DNA of 64,000 nucleotides from an uncultured Oscillospiraceae bacterium. Its GTDB lineage: Bacteria > Bacillota > Clostridia > Oscillospirales > Oscillospiraceae. A model generated the notes under the pieces. That model was not told the DNA's origin. It saw only the letters and a list, made by a program, of their open reading frames with translations, and did not search any database. The position numbers and the translations under genes are program-made. Location: positions 1-64,000 of the forward strand of contig CAJUEC010000007.1 in the NCBI GenBank assembly GCA_910585155.1, in the 5' to 3' direction. This document shows, one piece after another, positions 56,722 to 64,000 of this stretch. Positions within the stretch are counted from its first letter, which is position 1; each line of letters opens with the position of its first letter.

Positions 56722-57693
56722 TCAGCCCAGGCAGCCCCGCAGCCGGGCGGAGGCCTCCTCCAGCTCCCGGGCCATGGTCTCAAACACCTCCGCCACCGAG
56801 GGGACGTCCTCGATCAGGCCGATGCAGGTGCCGATGGGGAAGAGGCAGCCGTTGATGTCGCCGCTCTTGTAGCAGGTGCGGCCCCGGGCACCCTGAATCA
56901 CGGGCATGAGCTTTTCCAGGGTGATGCCGGGCTGCTTCTCCAGCTCCAGGCACTCGGCGGCGGTGGCGTTGTTGGCCACGCGGACCATGTTGCGGATGGA
57001 TTTTTGGCACAGGACGGTGTCCGCCTCGTCGGCGTTCACCATCCACTGCTTGAAGTTGTCATGGACAGGGCACTCCTTGGTGGCCACAAAGCGGGTGCCC
57101 ATGATGACGCCGTCGGCCCCCATGGCCAGCGCCGCGGCCACGCCGTAGCCGTCCGCATAGCCGCCGCCCACGATGACGGGGACGGAGCACCTCCGGGCGG
57201 CCTTGTCGGTGAGGACGATGGAGCCCAGCCCCTGGTCTCCCGGGTGGCCGCCGCACTCATAGCCCACCACCTCCACCGCGTCCACGCCGGCGCGCTCGGC
57301 GCTCAGCGCGTGGCGGATGGTGGGGACCTTGTGGAAGTGGATCACGCCGGCGCCGTGGATCAGGGGGACCAGCGCCTTGGGGCTGGTGCCGGCGGTCTCG
57401 ATGACCTTGACCCCCTCCTCGCCGCACACGCGGATAACGTCCTTGGTGGAGTCGCCCACGTCCACGCCGGGGAGCAGGGAGATGTTGACGCAGAAGGGCT
57501 TGTCGGTGAGGGCCTTGGTCTCCCGGACGGCGGCGCGGAAGTCGTCCAGCACCGGGTAGATGGTGGCGTTGATGGTACCCAGGCCCCCGGCGTTGGAGAC
57601 CGCGGCGGCCAGGGCGGGGACGCCGATGTTCTGCATACCGCCCTGCATGATGGGATACTGGATGCCCAGCAGCTCAGTCAGTCTGGTTTTCAT
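56722..57693 (-). CDS. NAD(P)H-dependent flavoprotein, FabK/nitronate-monooxygenase family (paralogue 2)
   Basis: A 323-residue paralogue of the gene at 43424, of equal length and alignable along its whole length (PIMQGGMQNIGVPALAAAVSNAGG..., GYECGGHPG with the conserved histidine, IVGGGYADGYGVAAAL, VANNATAAECLELEK). It again lies next to an acyl-CoA dehydrogenase gene. The most likely role is enoyl-thioester reduction or oxidation linked to NAD(P)H (inference). ATG 57693 follows GGAGGC; the longer frame to 57780 runs through an intergenic hairpin. Confidence 0.88.
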   Translation of the reverse strand: MKTRLTELLGIQYPIMQGGMQNIGVPALAAAVSNAGGLGTINATIYPVLDDFRAAVRETKALTDKPFCVNISLLPGVDVGDSTKDVIRVCGEEGVKVIETAGTSPKALVPLIHGAGVIHFHKVPTIRHALSAERAGVDAVEVVGYECGGHPGDQGLGSIVLTDKAARRCSVPVIVGGGYADGYGVAAALAMGADGVIMGTRFVATKECPVHDNFKQWMVNADEADTVLCQKSIRNMVRVANNATAAECLELEKQPGITLEKLMPVIQGARGRTCYKSGDINGCLFPIGTCIGLIEDVPSVAEVFETMARELEEASARLRGCLG

Positions 57694-57725
57694 GTTGTGC
57701 CTCCGTTTTGTTGAAAATAAGAGGA

Positions 57726-57775
57726 GGCGGGCGTCAAGCGCGTGGCGTGTATTCACGTCGGGCTTGATGCCCGCC
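57726..57775 (-). terminator. intergenic hairpin between dehydrogenase 2 and FabK-type 2
   Basis: GGCGGGCGTCAAGC / GCTTGATGCCCGCC with a 22-base loop. No T-run; could attenuate or stabilise the operon mRNA. Confidence 0.5.
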
Positions 57776-57797
57776 CTCAATCAGACGGTGGGAAGGT

Positions 57798-59015
57798 TTA
57801 CTTGTTCACTTTGTACTTGCGGATCACGTCGCCGCCGATGACCACCCGCTGGATCTCGTTGGTGCCCTCGAAGATCTGGAAGATCTTGGCGTCGCGCATG
57901 TACTTCTCCATGGGGTAGTCCCGCATGTAGCCGTAGCCGCCCAGAATCTGCACGCCCTCGGTGGCCACGCGGTTGAGCGCGTCGGAGCAGTAGCACTTGG
58001 CGATGGGGCCCAGGGCGGCGGCGCCGGGGTCGCCGGCATCCAGCAGGGCGGCCACCTTCATGCCGATGGCCCGGCTGGTCTCAATGGCGATCTGCATGTC
58101 GGCCAGCTTGGCGGAGATGGCCTGCTGCTTGTAGATGGGCTTGCCCATGGTGACGCGCACCTGGGCGTACTTGGCGGCCTCCTCCAGGATGGCCCGCATG
58201 ATGCCCACGCAGCCGCTGCCCACGCCGGCGCGGCCCTGCTCCAGGGTCTTCATGGCGATCTTGAAGCCCTCGCCCTCCTTGCCGATGATGGCGGAGGCGG
58301 GGATGTGCACGTCCTCAAAGATCACGTCGCAGGTGGCGGACTGGCGGATGCCCATCTTGTCCTCGTGCTTGCCGATGGACACGCCGGGCAGGTGGGCGTC
58401 CACCAGGAACATGGTCAGGCCCTTGTAGCCCAGGCTGCGGTCCACTGAGGCCACCACGCACATGAAGTCGGCGTAGCAGGCGTTGGTGATGAAGCACTTG
58501 GTGCCGTTGAGGACGTACTCGCTGCCGTCGGCGGACTTGACGGCGGTGGTGCGGCAGGCGCCGGCGTCGGAGCCCGCGTCCGGCTCGGTGAGGGCGAAGG
58601 CGGCGAAGCCGCTGCGCTTCTTGGGCCAGCGGGGGTCGCGGCCGGGCTTGTCGCTCATCAGGGTCTCCACGCACCACCTCTTCTGCTCCTCGGTGCCGGC
58701 GATGAGCACGGGCTTGATGCCCAGGTTGTTGGTGCCGCAGGTGAGGCCGAAGCCGGCGTCGCCGTACATCAGCTCCTCGCGGATCCAGGCGCCGGTGACG
58801 GCGCTCATGCCCTGGCCGCCGTACTCGGCGGGCAGGTCGGCGCAGATCAGGCCCATCTCAAAGGCCTTGTTGTAGGCGTCCCAGTCCAGCTCGCCGGTGC
58901 GGTCGTGCTCGGCGGCGGTGGGGCGGACCTCCTTGAGAACGAAGTCGTGGACCATGGCCACGATATCCTTCTCCTCCTCGGTCATAATCAGACCAGTGCC
59001 GTTCAGGTCAAGCAT
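57798..59015 (-). CDS. acyl-CoA dehydrogenase (paralogue 2)
   Basis: A 405-residue FAD enzyme: FALTEPDAGSDAGACRTTAV (FAD/substrate loop), KPIYKQQAISAKLADMQIA, and the catalytic glutamate in QIFEGTNEIQR near residue 388. A roughly 15-residue insert (LMSDKPGRDPRWPKKRSGF) before the FAD loop is not in paralogue 1 and may alter substrate choice. Part of the leftward set GntP2 - ACAD2 - FabK-type 2 - GntP1. ATG 59015 follows AAGGAGG. Confidence 0.93.
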   Translation of the reverse strand: MLDLNGTGLIMTEEEKDIVAMVHDFVLKEVRPTAAEHDRTGELDWDAYNKAFEMGLICADLPAEYGGQGMSAVTGAWIREELMYGDAGFGLTCGTNNLGIKPVLIAGTEEQKRWCVETLMSDKPGRDPRWPKKRSGFAAFALTEPDAGSDAGACRTTAVKSADGSEYVLNGTKCFITNACYADFMCVVASVDRSLGYKGLTMFLVDAHLPGVSIGKHEDKMGIRQSATCDVIFEDVHIPASAIIGKEGEGFKIAMKTLEQGRAGVGSGCVGIMRAILEEAAKYAQVRVTMGKPIYKQQAISAKLADMQIAIETSRAIGMKVAALLDAGDPGAAALGPIAKCYCSDALNRVATEGVQILGGYGYMRDYPMEKYMRDAKIFQIFEGTNEIQRVVIGGDVIRKYKVNK

Positions 59016-59079
59016 GATGAGTTCCTCCTTGTTTTAAGATGAATCGTGTTTGGGAAGGGATGGGCAGCGCGCGGCCGGC

Positions 59080-60405
59080 TCAGAAATAGAAGCCCACGCT
59101 GATCAGGGCGGCCGCGACGAAGGACATAACGATTGGCAGCACCACGGACAGGACGAAGTTGTTGATATAGGCCTGCTTGTGGGTCAGCTTGGACACGGTG
59201 AGGGCGGTGACGATGCCAGCGCTGTGGGGCAGGGTGTCCAGGCCAGTGGAGGACATGGCCACCAGGCGGTGCAGCTGCTCGCTGGGGATGCCGCTGGCGA
59301 TGAAGCGGTCGCCGAAGGCGGCCAGGGCGATGTTCTCGCCGGAGGAGGCGGAGCCGCAGATGCCGGAGCACACGTTGACGATGATCACGATGGAGAACGC
59401 GCCGGTGCCCAGCACGGCCAGGCTGTCGGTGATGGTGGTGAAGCCGGAGACATTGGACACCACCTTGCCGAAGCCGGTGGCGCAGGCCAGGCCGAACAGG
59501 GGGATCAGGCCGGCGGTCATGCCGTCGGTGAGCATCTTCTTGATGTTGAGCTTGCGGGGGTCGTACAGCAGGTAGGCCACGATGATGGCCACCAGCAGGG
59601 CCAGGGGGGCGGGCTGCTCCAGGCCGTTGAGGACGATGAGCAGAACGATCATGGGAAGCAGGGCCTTCCACAGGGGCATCTCCTCAATGTTGGGGGCGGT
59701 GAGGTTCTCCTTGTCGATGACCTCGCCGGTGGGCATGAAGCCCTCGCCCTTCTTGGAGGTGCGGCGGACCTGATACATGATGTAGCAGGAGCCCAGGCCC
59801 ATGGTCAGGCAGGCGCACAGAATGCCCAGCACCGGGGCGGCCATGGGGGTGGTGCCGAAGGTATCCTGGGGGATCAGGTTCTGCATCTGGGGGGAGCCGG
59901 GCATCATGCCGATGGTGAAGGTGGAGGAGCCCAGGCTGTTGCAGGTGTACAGCCACCAGGGGATGTCCAGCTCCTTGAACAGCGGACGGGCCAGACCCAC
60001 CATGATGAAGGTGACCACGAACACGTTCACGCCGCCCATGGTGATGATGGCGTTGACCAGGGGCAGGGTGAGGACGGCCAGGAAGCGCTGGGTCTCGATG
60101 TTCTTGGCGTTCCGGGCCAGCCGGGTGATCTTGAACGCGATGGAGGCGGCGGCGCCGGACTCGCCGATGAGCCGGGCGAAGATGGCGCTGAAGGTGAACA
60201 GCATGAAGTAGCTGCTGACCACGCCCGCCGCGCCGGGCATGAAGAATTCGGTGAGGGCCTGGTAGGGGTTCAGGCCGCTGAACAGGGCCACCACGGCGGC
60301 GGACAGCAGGGCCACCACCTTGATATCGAAGCCCATGAAGGACACCACGATGAACACGGCCACGCCGACCAGAATGCCGATCAGGCTGAGGATTTCAGGA
60401 CTCAA
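59080..60405 (-). CDS. GntP-family permease (paralogue 2)
   Basis: A 441-residue GntP-type symporter with the same order of motifs as paralogue 1: FFMPGAAGVVSSYFMLFTFS, ARLIGESGAAASIAFKI, LPLVNAIITMGGVNVFVV, SASSGENIALAAFGDRFI, LDTLPHSAGIVTAL. I prefer the TTG at 60405, which has GGGAG 9 bases upstream; ATG 60414 directly follows that site and is the alternative. First gene of the leftward set, 500 bp from the divergent PucR regulator gene with a fold-back element between them. Confidence 0.88.
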   Translation of the reverse strand: MSPEILSLIGILVGVAVFIVVSFMGFDIKVVALLSAAVVALFSGLNPYQALTEFFMPGAAGVVSSYFMLFTFSAIFARLIGESGAAASIAFKITRLARNAKNIETQRFLAVLTLPLVNAIITMGGVNVFVVTFIMVGLARPLFKELDIPWWLYTCNSLGSSTFTIGMMPGSPQMQNLIPQDTFGTTPMAAPVLGILCACLTMGLGSCYIMYQVRRTSKKGEGFMPTGEVIDKENLTAPNIEEMPLWKALLPMIVLLIVLNGLEQPAPLALLVAIIVAYLLYDPRKLNIKKMLTDGMTAGLIPLFGLACATGFGKVVSNVSGFTTITDSLAVLGTGAFSIVIIVNVCSGICGSASSGENIALAAFGDRFIASGIPSEQLHRLVAMSSTGLDTLPHSAGIVTALTVSKLTHKQAYINNFVLSVVLPIVMSFVAAALISVGFYF

Positions 60406-60487
60406 ATTGCACATCTCCCTTCAAAAATTCTGCGTTTCTCTCTTTCTGTCTTTCAGGATGTAATGAGTGTTGCCCTCCCTTCGGCCC

Positions 60488-60653
60488 TTAGGCGCCGTTT
60501 GAAAAATAGCAATGTGCCCAGCGGCGAGGGATTTTTCCGTCAGACAAGGCGATTTGACGCAGAAATACTTTGTGTATTTCAAGTCAAATCAACGCCGTAT
60601 GCCGGGAAAAGACCCGTCGTTTGGGTATGTTGACATTTTTCAAACAAGCCTTA
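60488..60653. mobile_element. 166-bp TA-bounded fold-back element, subfamily A
   Basis: Best-preserved copy: left GGCGCCGTTTGAAAAATAGC, right TTGACATTTTTCAAACAAGC, core GATTTGACGCAGAAATAC / GTATTTCAAGTCAAATC. It lies in the control region between the GntP2 and PucR genes. The right end carries an outward TTGACA hexamer but no matching -10 box. Confidence 0.88.
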
Positions 60654-60846
60654 GTTACGTTTTTATCATAACAGCGTCTATTTTGATATCCTACGGCTGT
60701 GGCCACAAAAAACAGCCGGTGTGCCGCCCTGGATTTTTGTTCAAAGTGTCCAAGAAATGCCTTGGAATCCCGCCGCCGGATGGACATCACTGCGGAGATT
60801 TGGGCGGTCAAAATTTTATCAGTCGTGGGGGAAATGGAAAGAATGG

Positions 60847-60875
60847 TTGATTTTCAGCGATGTTTGCGGTATAAT
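60847..60875 (+). promoter_or_regulatory. sigma-A promoter of the PucR-type regulator gene
   Basis: TTGATT (60847-60852), 17-bp spacer, TATAAT (60870-60875). Confidence 0.75.
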
Positions 60876-60910
60876 TAACAATCATGGGGCAATATGGGGA
60901 GGAGATTGCG

Positions 60911-62521
60911 ATGAAACTGACCATACATATGATTCAGGACCGCCTCGCGGCCTACAACGCGCAATACCGCCCCGGCCAGGACATGAACCAGTCCTTCGCC
61001 GAGGTCCGCCTGATGGGGTCCAAGGGGGGCGCGCTGGTCCCGGACACGCTGTACGTGTGCACCTCGGGGCAGCTGCGCCGGGCCAGGCTGGAGGGGGCGG
61101 AGCGGGCCGCCTTCATCTGCGTGGGGGGCGACGGGGTGGAGGACCGCCCGGCGCTGCGCTGCGCCCATTTCTTCACCGTCAACCGGGAGGGCGTGTGCCT
61201 GGCCGACCTGATGAACGACCTGCTGGACTGCTTCCAGCGGCTGAACGACTGGGAGCGGCGGCTGGAGGAGGCCATTCTCAGGGGGAAGAGCGCCCAGGAG
61301 CTGGTGGATCTGAGCGCGCCGGTGTTTGAATACAACTACTTTTTGTTCTGGGACGCGTCGTATAACCTGCTGGCCTACACCAAGGGGGTGGAGCCCCCCA
61401 ACGAGAAGATTGAGCGCATCGTCCGCCAGGGCTTCTTCGCCAAGGAGATGACCGACGAGCTGGTTCGGATGAACTACATCAAAAACGCCATGGCCTTTAC
61501 CAAGCCCACCTTCCGGCCCGCCACCAACTACATGAACCTCCCCTTCATTCTCAAGACCTTTGTGGTGGCCCAGCGGGTGCAGTACATCATCAGCCTCTAT
61601 TACACCGAGAGCGAGCCCAGCCAGGGGATGGCGGACCTGTTCCAGGTCTTTGTCAGCCAGCTGGAGGCGTACATCGCCCACCGGGCGGACTCCACCCGGC
61701 GGCGGGCGGGCCGGACCGACCGCTGTCTGGCCGACCTCATCGAGAACCCGGGCAAGGGAGAGGAGTACCTGCGGGACCGGGCCTGCGTGCTGGGGCTGAA
61801 GGAGGAGGACGCCTACCGCCTGTGTGTGGTATCCTTCCAGGAGTACAGCATGGAGCAGGCCCAGTACATGCGCATGCGGGTGCGCAGCAGCTGCGACCGG
61901 CCCATCGCCACCGTCTACCAGGAGGGGCTGCTGATCCTGTTCAACCTGGGGGAAAACTCCCTGCGGGAGCAGGAGACCTGGGCGGAGCGGCTGCAAAAGC
62001 TGCTGGAGCTGCTGCCGGTGTGCAGGGCCTACGCCGCCTTCAGCTCCACCCTGTCGGGCTGCGCCAACGTGAACACCGCCTTCAAGCAGGCCATGGTGGC
62101 CATGACCTACGGCAGGCGGCTGGACCCGGCCCGGGCGGCCTACTACTACCGGGATTACTACATCTACCACATGATTGAGAGCTACAGCCAGCATTTCCCC
62201 CTGGAGAAGATGTATGTGCAGAAGCTGGCCCTGTTTATGGACACCAGCAACTACAAAAACAGCAACCTCTACCTGCTGCGGACCTACCTCATCAACGAGC
62301 GCAACATCTCCCAGACGGCGAAGCTGCTATACATGCACCGCAACAGCGTGATCTACCGCATCGCCCGCATCCGGGAGACGCTGAATATGGATCTGGACGA
62401 CCCGGACGTCCGGCTGCGCCTGCTCATCTCCTTCAAGATTCTGGAGCTTCTGGAGCCCAGCATCTTTCTGACCAACACGGACCGGGGGGAGACGGCGGGC
62501 CAGGAGCTGGCGGGAGAATAA
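60911..62521 (+). CDS. PucR/CdaR-type transcriptional regulator
   Basis: A 536-residue regulator with an N-terminal sensory part (about 1-270, PucR-like), a middle GGDEF-like/PucR region, and a C-terminal helix-turn-helix (HTH_30, about 460-520): LRTYLINERNISQTAKLLYMHRNSVIYRI seen as YLINERNISQTAKLLYMHR and NSVIYRIARIRE. These proteins activate catabolic genes in response to a metabolite. Its divergence from GntP2 suggests it controls the surrounding acyl-CoA/GntP genes. ATG 60911 follows GGGGAGGAG; an ATG at 60884 is less likely. Confidence 0.9.
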   Translation: MKLTIHMIQDRLAAYNAQYRPGQDMNQSFAEVRLMGSKGGALVPDTLYVCTSGQLRRARLEGAERAAFICVGGDGVEDRPALRCAHFFTVNREGVCLADLMNDLLDCFQRLNDWERRLEEAILRGKSAQELVDLSAPVFEYNYFLFWDASYNLLAYTKGVEPPNEKIERIVRQGFFAKEMTDELVRMNYIKNAMAFTKPTFRPATNYMNLPFILKTFVVAQRVQYIISLYYTESEPSQGMADLFQVFVSQLEAYIAHRADSTRRRAGRTDRCLADLIENPGKGEEYLRDRACVLGLKEEDAYRLCVVSFQEYSMEQAQYMRMRVRSSCDRPIATVYQEGLLILFNLGENSLREQETWAERLQKLLELLPVCRAYAAFSSTLSGCANVNTAFKQAMVAMTYGRRLDPARAAYYYRDYYIYHMIESYSQHFPLEKMYVQKLALFMDTSNYKNSNLYLLRTYLINERNISQTAKLLYMHRNSVIYRIARIRETLNMDLDDPDVRLRLLISFKILELLEPSIFLTNTDRGETAGQELAGE

Positions 62522-62533
62522 CACGAAAAAAAG

Positions 62534-62575
62534 CCCGGCCCCTGGGGATTTCCCCCAGGGGCCGGGTGTCTTTTT
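62534..62575. terminator. bidirectional intrinsic terminator
   Basis: CCCGGCCCCTGGGG / CCCCAGGGGCCGGG with a short loop; A7 on the left and T5 on the right serve the convergent PucR and crotonase genes. Confidence 0.9.
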
Positions 62576-63353
62576 ATCTGCCTTTGTACTCCGGGGTCCG
62601 CTTTTCCAGGAAGGAACCCACGCCCTCCGCCTTGTCCTCGGTGGAGCACAGCACGCTCAGGGCCAGCATCTCGGTGAGCATACCCGTCTCCTGGCTGGAG
62701 GAGGCGGCGGCCTGCACCACCTGCTTGGCCACGCGGATGGCCACCGGACCCTTGGCCAGCAGCTTGGAGGCCATTTTTTTCGCCTCCCCCAGCAGCTCGG
62801 CCTGGGGGACGCACCTGGTGGCCAGCCCGATCTGGACCGCCTCCGCCCCGCCGATCCTCCGGCCCAGGAGGATCACGTCCTTGGCCCGGCCCAGGCCGAT
62901 GAGGCGCACCAGCCGCTGGGTGCCGCCGGCCCCGGGGAGAATGCCCAGCCCGGTCTCCGGCAGGGCGAACATGGCGTTCTCCGACACCACCCGGAAGTCG
63001 CAGGCGATGGCGGTCTCGCACCCGCCGCCGAAGGCGAAGCCGTTCACCGCGGCGATGACGGGCTTGGAGCACTGCTCAATTTTGTTCAGCGCCTTCTGGC
63101 CGGCCCCGCCCAGGCAGTCGGTGGACTTCTTTAGGGCCAGGGAGTTGAGGTCGGCCCCGGCGATGAAGGCCTTGTCCCCCGCGCCGGTGAGAATGACCAC
63201 CTTCACCTCGGGGGCGGTGTCCGCCCAGGTGAAGAACTGGTTGATCTCCCGCCAGGATTGGTCGTTCATGGCGTTGAGCTTTTCGGGGCGGTTGGCGGTG
63301 AGCACGCCCACGCCGTTGGAGTCAAGCTCCCATTTGAAATTTTGCAGTTCCAT
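62574..63353 (-). CDS. enoyl-CoA hydratase/isomerase family protein (hydratase-type)
   Basis: A 259-residue crotonase: oxyanion-hole segments LTGAGDKAFIAGADLNSL and VNGFAFGGGCETAIACD, and FALPETGLGILPGAGGTQRL with the first catalytic glutamate (PE) of enoyl-CoA hydratases. The second catalytic glutamate position appears to be aspartate (AKDVILLG), a conservative change. It would hydrate crotonyl-like CoA esters. 15 bp downstream of the CoA ligase gene, same strand. ATG 63353 follows AAAAGGAGC. Confidence 0.92.
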   Translation of the reverse strand: MELQNFKWELDSNGVGVLTANRPEKLNAMNDQSWREINQFFTWADTAPEVKVVILTGAGDKAFIAGADLNSLALKKSTDCLGGAGQKALNKIEQCSKPVIAAVNGFAFGGGCETAIACDFRVVSENAMFALPETGLGILPGAGGTQRLVRLIGLGRAKDVILLGRRIGGAEAVQIGLATRCVPQAELLGEAKKMASKLLAKGPVAIRVAKQVVQAAASSSQETGMLTEMLALSVLCSTEDKAEGVGSFLEKRTPEYKGR

Positions 63354-63368
63354 GTCAATGCGCTCCTT

Positions 63369-64000
63369 TTATGTTGTAATGGGCCGGTTTTTCAGCTCCT
63401 GAATCATGACCTTCCCGGTGGAGTTCTTAGGCAGCTCGGGGAGGAATTCGATCTCCTTGGGCACCTTGTAGCGGGGCATGGACGCCAGACAGTACGCCCG
63501 CAGCCGCTCCGGGGTGAGGGCGCTGCCCGGCAGCAGGACCACGCTGGCCTTCACCCGCTCCCCCCACTCGTCGTCGGGCATTCCGTACACCGCGGCCTCC
63601 GCCACGTCGCCGGTGAGCTCCATGATCACGTCCACAATCTCCTTGGGGTAGATGTTCTCGCCGCCGGAGATGATCATGTCGTCCTTCCGGCCGCTGACGT
63701 AGAGAAAGCCGTCCTCATCCAGCCAGCCCACGTCGCCGGTGTGGTACCAGCCGTCCCGGAGCACGCTGGCGTTCAATTCGGGGTCCGCCCTGTAGTAGCC
63801 CAGCATCTGGCCCGGCCCCCGGGCCACGATCTCCCCGGTCTGGCCGGAGGGACAGGGGGAGCCGTCGGCGGCCTCAATGCGCACCTGGGCCCCGGGGATG
63901 GGCCGGCCCACCGAGGGCAGGTGTCTGCCGCCGTCGGAGCTGTGGTCCTCGGGGGACAGCACGGTGAGGATGGAGGCCATCTCCGTCATGCCGTAGGGCT
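63369..64000 (-). CDS. AMP-forming acyl-CoA ligase, C-terminal part (cut by window edge)
   Basis: The frame is open to the right edge and starts there within the YGMTE motif of ANL enzymes. Visible: GWYHTGDVGWLDEDGFLYVSGRKDDMI (adenylate-binding aspartate and hinge), GGENIYPKEIVDVI, and the C-terminal catalytic lysine region PKNSTGKVMIQEL. It makes acyl-CoA from a carboxylic acid, ATP and CoA. The substrate pocket lies outside the window. It heads the crotonase gene downstream and fits the same organic-acid pathway. Confidence 0.92.
   Translation of the reverse strand, partial: PYGMTEMASILTVLSPEDHSSDGGRHLPSVGRPIPGAQVRIEAADGSPCPSGQTGEIVARGPGQMLGYYRADPELNASVLRDGWYHTGDVGWLDEDGFLYVSGRKDDMIISGGENIYPKEIVDVIMELTGDVAEAAVYGMPDDEWGERVKASVVLLPGSALTPERLRAYCLASMPRYKVPKEIEFLPELPKNSTGKVMIQELKNRPITT

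Noticed and set aside
10342..60653. Fold-back elements as ordinary intrinsic terminators
   Set aside because: They are far too long (165 bp), lack T-runs, lie in both upstream and downstream gene regions and have TA duplications; simple terminators are present separately.
60488..60653. Outward promoters at the ends of subfamily A elements
   Set aside because: A TTGACA hexamer is present near the right end, but no -10 box at 16-18 bp was found in any copy checked (31068, 32333, 60488).
40827..64000. Bile-acid-inducible (bai) operon or carnitine (cai) operon
   Set aside because: CoA-transferase, ligase and crotonase genes are shared with these pathways, but BaiCD/BaiH-type NADH:flavin oxidoreductases, BaiE, BaiA, CaiT and the characteristic gene order are missing.

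Overview
The window looks like a chromosomal segment of a high-GC, strictly anaerobic, spore-forming-lineage Firmicute, most likely an Oscillospiraceae gut bacterium of the Flavonifractor / Pseudoflavonifractor / Lawsonibacter / Oscillibacter type. The genus is an inference. Evidence: Gram-positive gene sets (T-box leader on thrS, PadR, CsoR, GntP and YfhO proteins, a SpoIIQ-like M23 protein, an FtsEX-M23-S41 cluster), anaerobe oxygen defence (flavodiiron protein, ferritin, bacteriohemerythrin), sigma-A promoters with 17-bp spacers, and GC-rich codon use. I saw no rRNA, tRNA, CRISPR array, prophage or transposase.

Layout. 1-6 kb: RluA pseudouridine synthase (cut by the edge), acetyltransferase, a frameshifted membrane gene, a copper operon (csoR - remnant leader ORF - copA with fused C-terminal metal-binding domain), nucleoside phosphorylase and thioesterase. 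6-10.4 kb: response regulator, ABC ATPase, two related permeases and histidine kinase, arranged like a peptide-antibiotic detoxification module. 10.6-16.2 kb: two hypothetical proteins and a heterodimeric multidrug ABC exporter preceded by a short leader ORF and an intrinsic terminator. 16.3-22.9 kb: hemerythrin-response regulator fusion, a TlpA / CXXC-peptide / NapH-type redox cluster, SpoIIQ-like protein, ferritin, GH2 glycosidase. 23-32.5 kb: thrS with T-box, flavodiiron protein, ftsE-ftsX-M23-S41, mnmA. 32.5-40.6 kb: YfhO/GT2 pair, D,D-carboxypeptidase, murC, PadR with a DUF1700/DUF4097 protein. 40.8-45.4 kb and 54.2-64 kb: two related acyl-CoA gene sets (class III CoA-transferase, two acyl-CoA dehydrogenases, two FabK/NMO-type flavoproteins, two crotonases, MaoC hydratase, two GntP permeases, CoA ligase, PucR regulator) that together suggest import, CoA activation and beta-oxidation-like processing of organic acids. 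45.5-50.2 kb: siroheme reductase, cytidine deaminase and an iron/corrinoid-type ABC importer in one overlapping operon. 50.3-54.2 kb: an MreB homologue between two long direct non-coding repeats, plus a candidate structured RNA.

The most distinctive feature is the repeat landscape. A family of about 165-bp fold-back elements, bounded by TA, occurs at least ten times (several partial). One copy sits in the first long repeat, while the second long repeat has the matching empty site with a single TA, so the element moves and duplicates TA. Subfamilies differ in sequence but keep base pairing by compensatory change, and several elements sit exactly at gene stop codons, which their ends regenerate. 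A second family of GC-rich hairpin units has constant outer arms and variable apical hairpins; one unit lies inside the thrS T-box leader. Duplicated gene ends at copA (5') and murC (3') enclose other hairpin-rich inserts.
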